A stretch of 64,000 bases of DNA. Source: Kiritimatiellia bacterium (GTDB taxonomy: Bacteria; Verrucomicrobiota; Kiritimatiellia; UBA8416; YA12-FULL-48-11). Location: contig JAQUPZ010000007.1 of NCBI GenBank assembly GCA_028716365.1, forward strand, positions 124,001 through 188,000. Reading direction: 5' to 3'. The position numbers were made by a program, and so were the translations under genes. Below the pieces are notes generated by a model. It did not search any database. It worked only from the letters and a program-made list of their open reading frames with translations, and had not been told where the DNA came from. Positions 63,276 through 64,000 of the stretch are shown here, piece after piece (positions within the stretch are counted from its first letter, which is position 1; every line of letters begins with the position of its first letter).

Positions 63276-64000
63276 GGTTTTCAACCGGTGGCGGTGTTTG
63301 GTCCGGAAGTATTGCCGTCATATGCTCATGACCGGGAAAAGAGGCGTGGCGCTGGTGCTTGTTCTTGGACTCTTATCCATGCTCATGCTGTCAGCGGTTG
63401 CGTTTTCGATTTCCATGAGGATTGAGAGGAATGGCGCTTCCAATTACAGGAATGGTGTCATAGCGAAACATATGCTGTGGGCCGCCCTTGCCGAGGCCAT
63501 AACAAACATAAATGCGAACATGGATAATGGGGTAAGTTTTGATATCTATCCCAAATGGGACATCATGGTTTCGACCAATATAATATATATGGGTTCAGGT
63601 TTACCGAAGGCGCGTGTTTTGGGTCCTTCTGGATCTAATTATGTTTCCGTCAGCACGTGGAATCTGGCAAAAAGCACGAATGCTTACTGGTATGGTCTTT
63701 ATGACACAAACAACTGGCAGGTGGGGCGTTATGCGTTTATCGCAGTGAACCAGTCCGGTCTTCTGGATGTAAACCGGGTAGGCGGTATGACTCGAGGTTC
63801 TGGAACTAATGTCCATGAAATTCAGATTTCGCAATTACCGGAGATAGGTTCGGTTCCCTTTGCTGAAGTCTTTACCAATCAACGTGCGGTCCATGTCAAA
63901 TATGAAACTCTTGGCGAAGCGTATGCTCTTAATGAAGGTTTTCAACAATGGCCTAACAATATGTGCGCATTTTCACTATCTCGCGAAGGGGAATTTGTTG
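63265..64000 (+). CDS. GspK-like pseudopilin, N-terminal part (cut by window end)
   Basis: At least 245 residues are visible before the window ends, with no stop. A basic leader (Met at 1, 20 or 22) ends with TGKRG, then [20 protein letters not shown]. The helix is followed by [20 protein letters not shown] and an AALAEA stretch, the pattern of GspK/PilX-type proteins, which lack Glu5 and cap the pseudopilus tip. Start at 63265 overlaps the previous gene by 11 bases. The remainder is beta-rich ([19 protein letters not shown]). Confidence 0.85.
   Translation, partial: MISKVFNRWRCLVRKYCRHMLMTGKRGVALVLVLGLLSMLMLSAVAFSISMRIERNGASNYRNGVIAKHMLWAALAEAITNINANMDNGVSFDIYPKWDIMVSTNIIYMGSGLPKARVLGPSGSNYVSVSTWNLAKSTNAYWYGLYDTNNWQVGRYAFIAVNQSGLLDVNRVGGMTRGSGTNVHEIQISQLPEIGSVPFAEVFTNQRAVHVKYETLGEAYALNEGFQQWPNNMCAFSLSREGEFV

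Noticed and set aside
1-64000. CRISPR arrays, insertion sequences, prophage genes, rRNA genes
   Set aside because: I looked for regular short repeats, transposase or integrase motifs and rRNA sequence and saw none.

Overview
The window is chromosomal housekeeping DNA from a Gram-negative-type bacterium. It probably belongs to the PVC superphylum, with a Lentisphaerota/Kiritimatiellota-like lineage the best guess. This rests on a tandem pair of Tat-exported Gfo/Idh/MocA oxidoreductases, a stand-alone prepilin with an H-X10-DG tail signature, a large family of prepilin-like proteins, a TonB-type protein (implying an outer membrane), a meso-diaminopimelate-type MurE, and an EF-Tu with a deviant switch I. 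No rRNA gene is present, so the placement is inference.

Layout. 1-1893: two tandem, nearly identical Tat/Gfo-Idh-MocA genes, the first cut by the window edge. 1984-3252 (minus): a PocR-AraC regulator, divergent from formate-tetrahydrofolate ligase (3325-5175). 5338-6432: queA. 6582-7202: a solitary prepilin gene with its own promoter and a strong terminator. 7491-11934: priA and metG. 12244-23670: a division and cell-wall (dcw) cluster, mraZ-rsmH-ftsL-ftsI-murE-murF-(76-aa ORF)-mraY-murD-(LysM lipoprotein)-ftsW. It stops at ftsW, with no murG, murC, ftsQ, ftsA or ftsZ. 23764-26211: an orphan TonB-like gene and a ComM-type AAA ATPase.

26526-57240 is one nearly unbroken gene-expression super-cluster, all on the plus strand: tRNA-Thr, tuf, rpmG, tRNA-Trp, secE, nusG, rplKAJL, rpoBC, rpsLG, fusA, then the S10, spc and alpha operons through rplQ. 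Most junctions are short and several overlap by 1 or 4 bases. rpmD (L30) and infA are absent from their usual places. The leader before tRNA-Thr-tuf can fold into a long hairpin.

57597-64000: a type II secretion/type IV pilus-like operon. It has a GspF/PilC inner-membrane protein followed by eight prepilin-like genes. Four resemble the major pseudopilin GspG, and the others look like GspH, GspI, GspJ and a terminal GspK-like gene cut by the window end. This is the most accessory-like part of the window.

No mobile element, CRISPR array or clearly novel multi-gene system was found. The most unusual observations are the EF-Tu effector loop, the domain IV changes in EF-G, the expanded pseudopilin set, the small ORF between murF and mraY, and the structured leader ahead of tuf.
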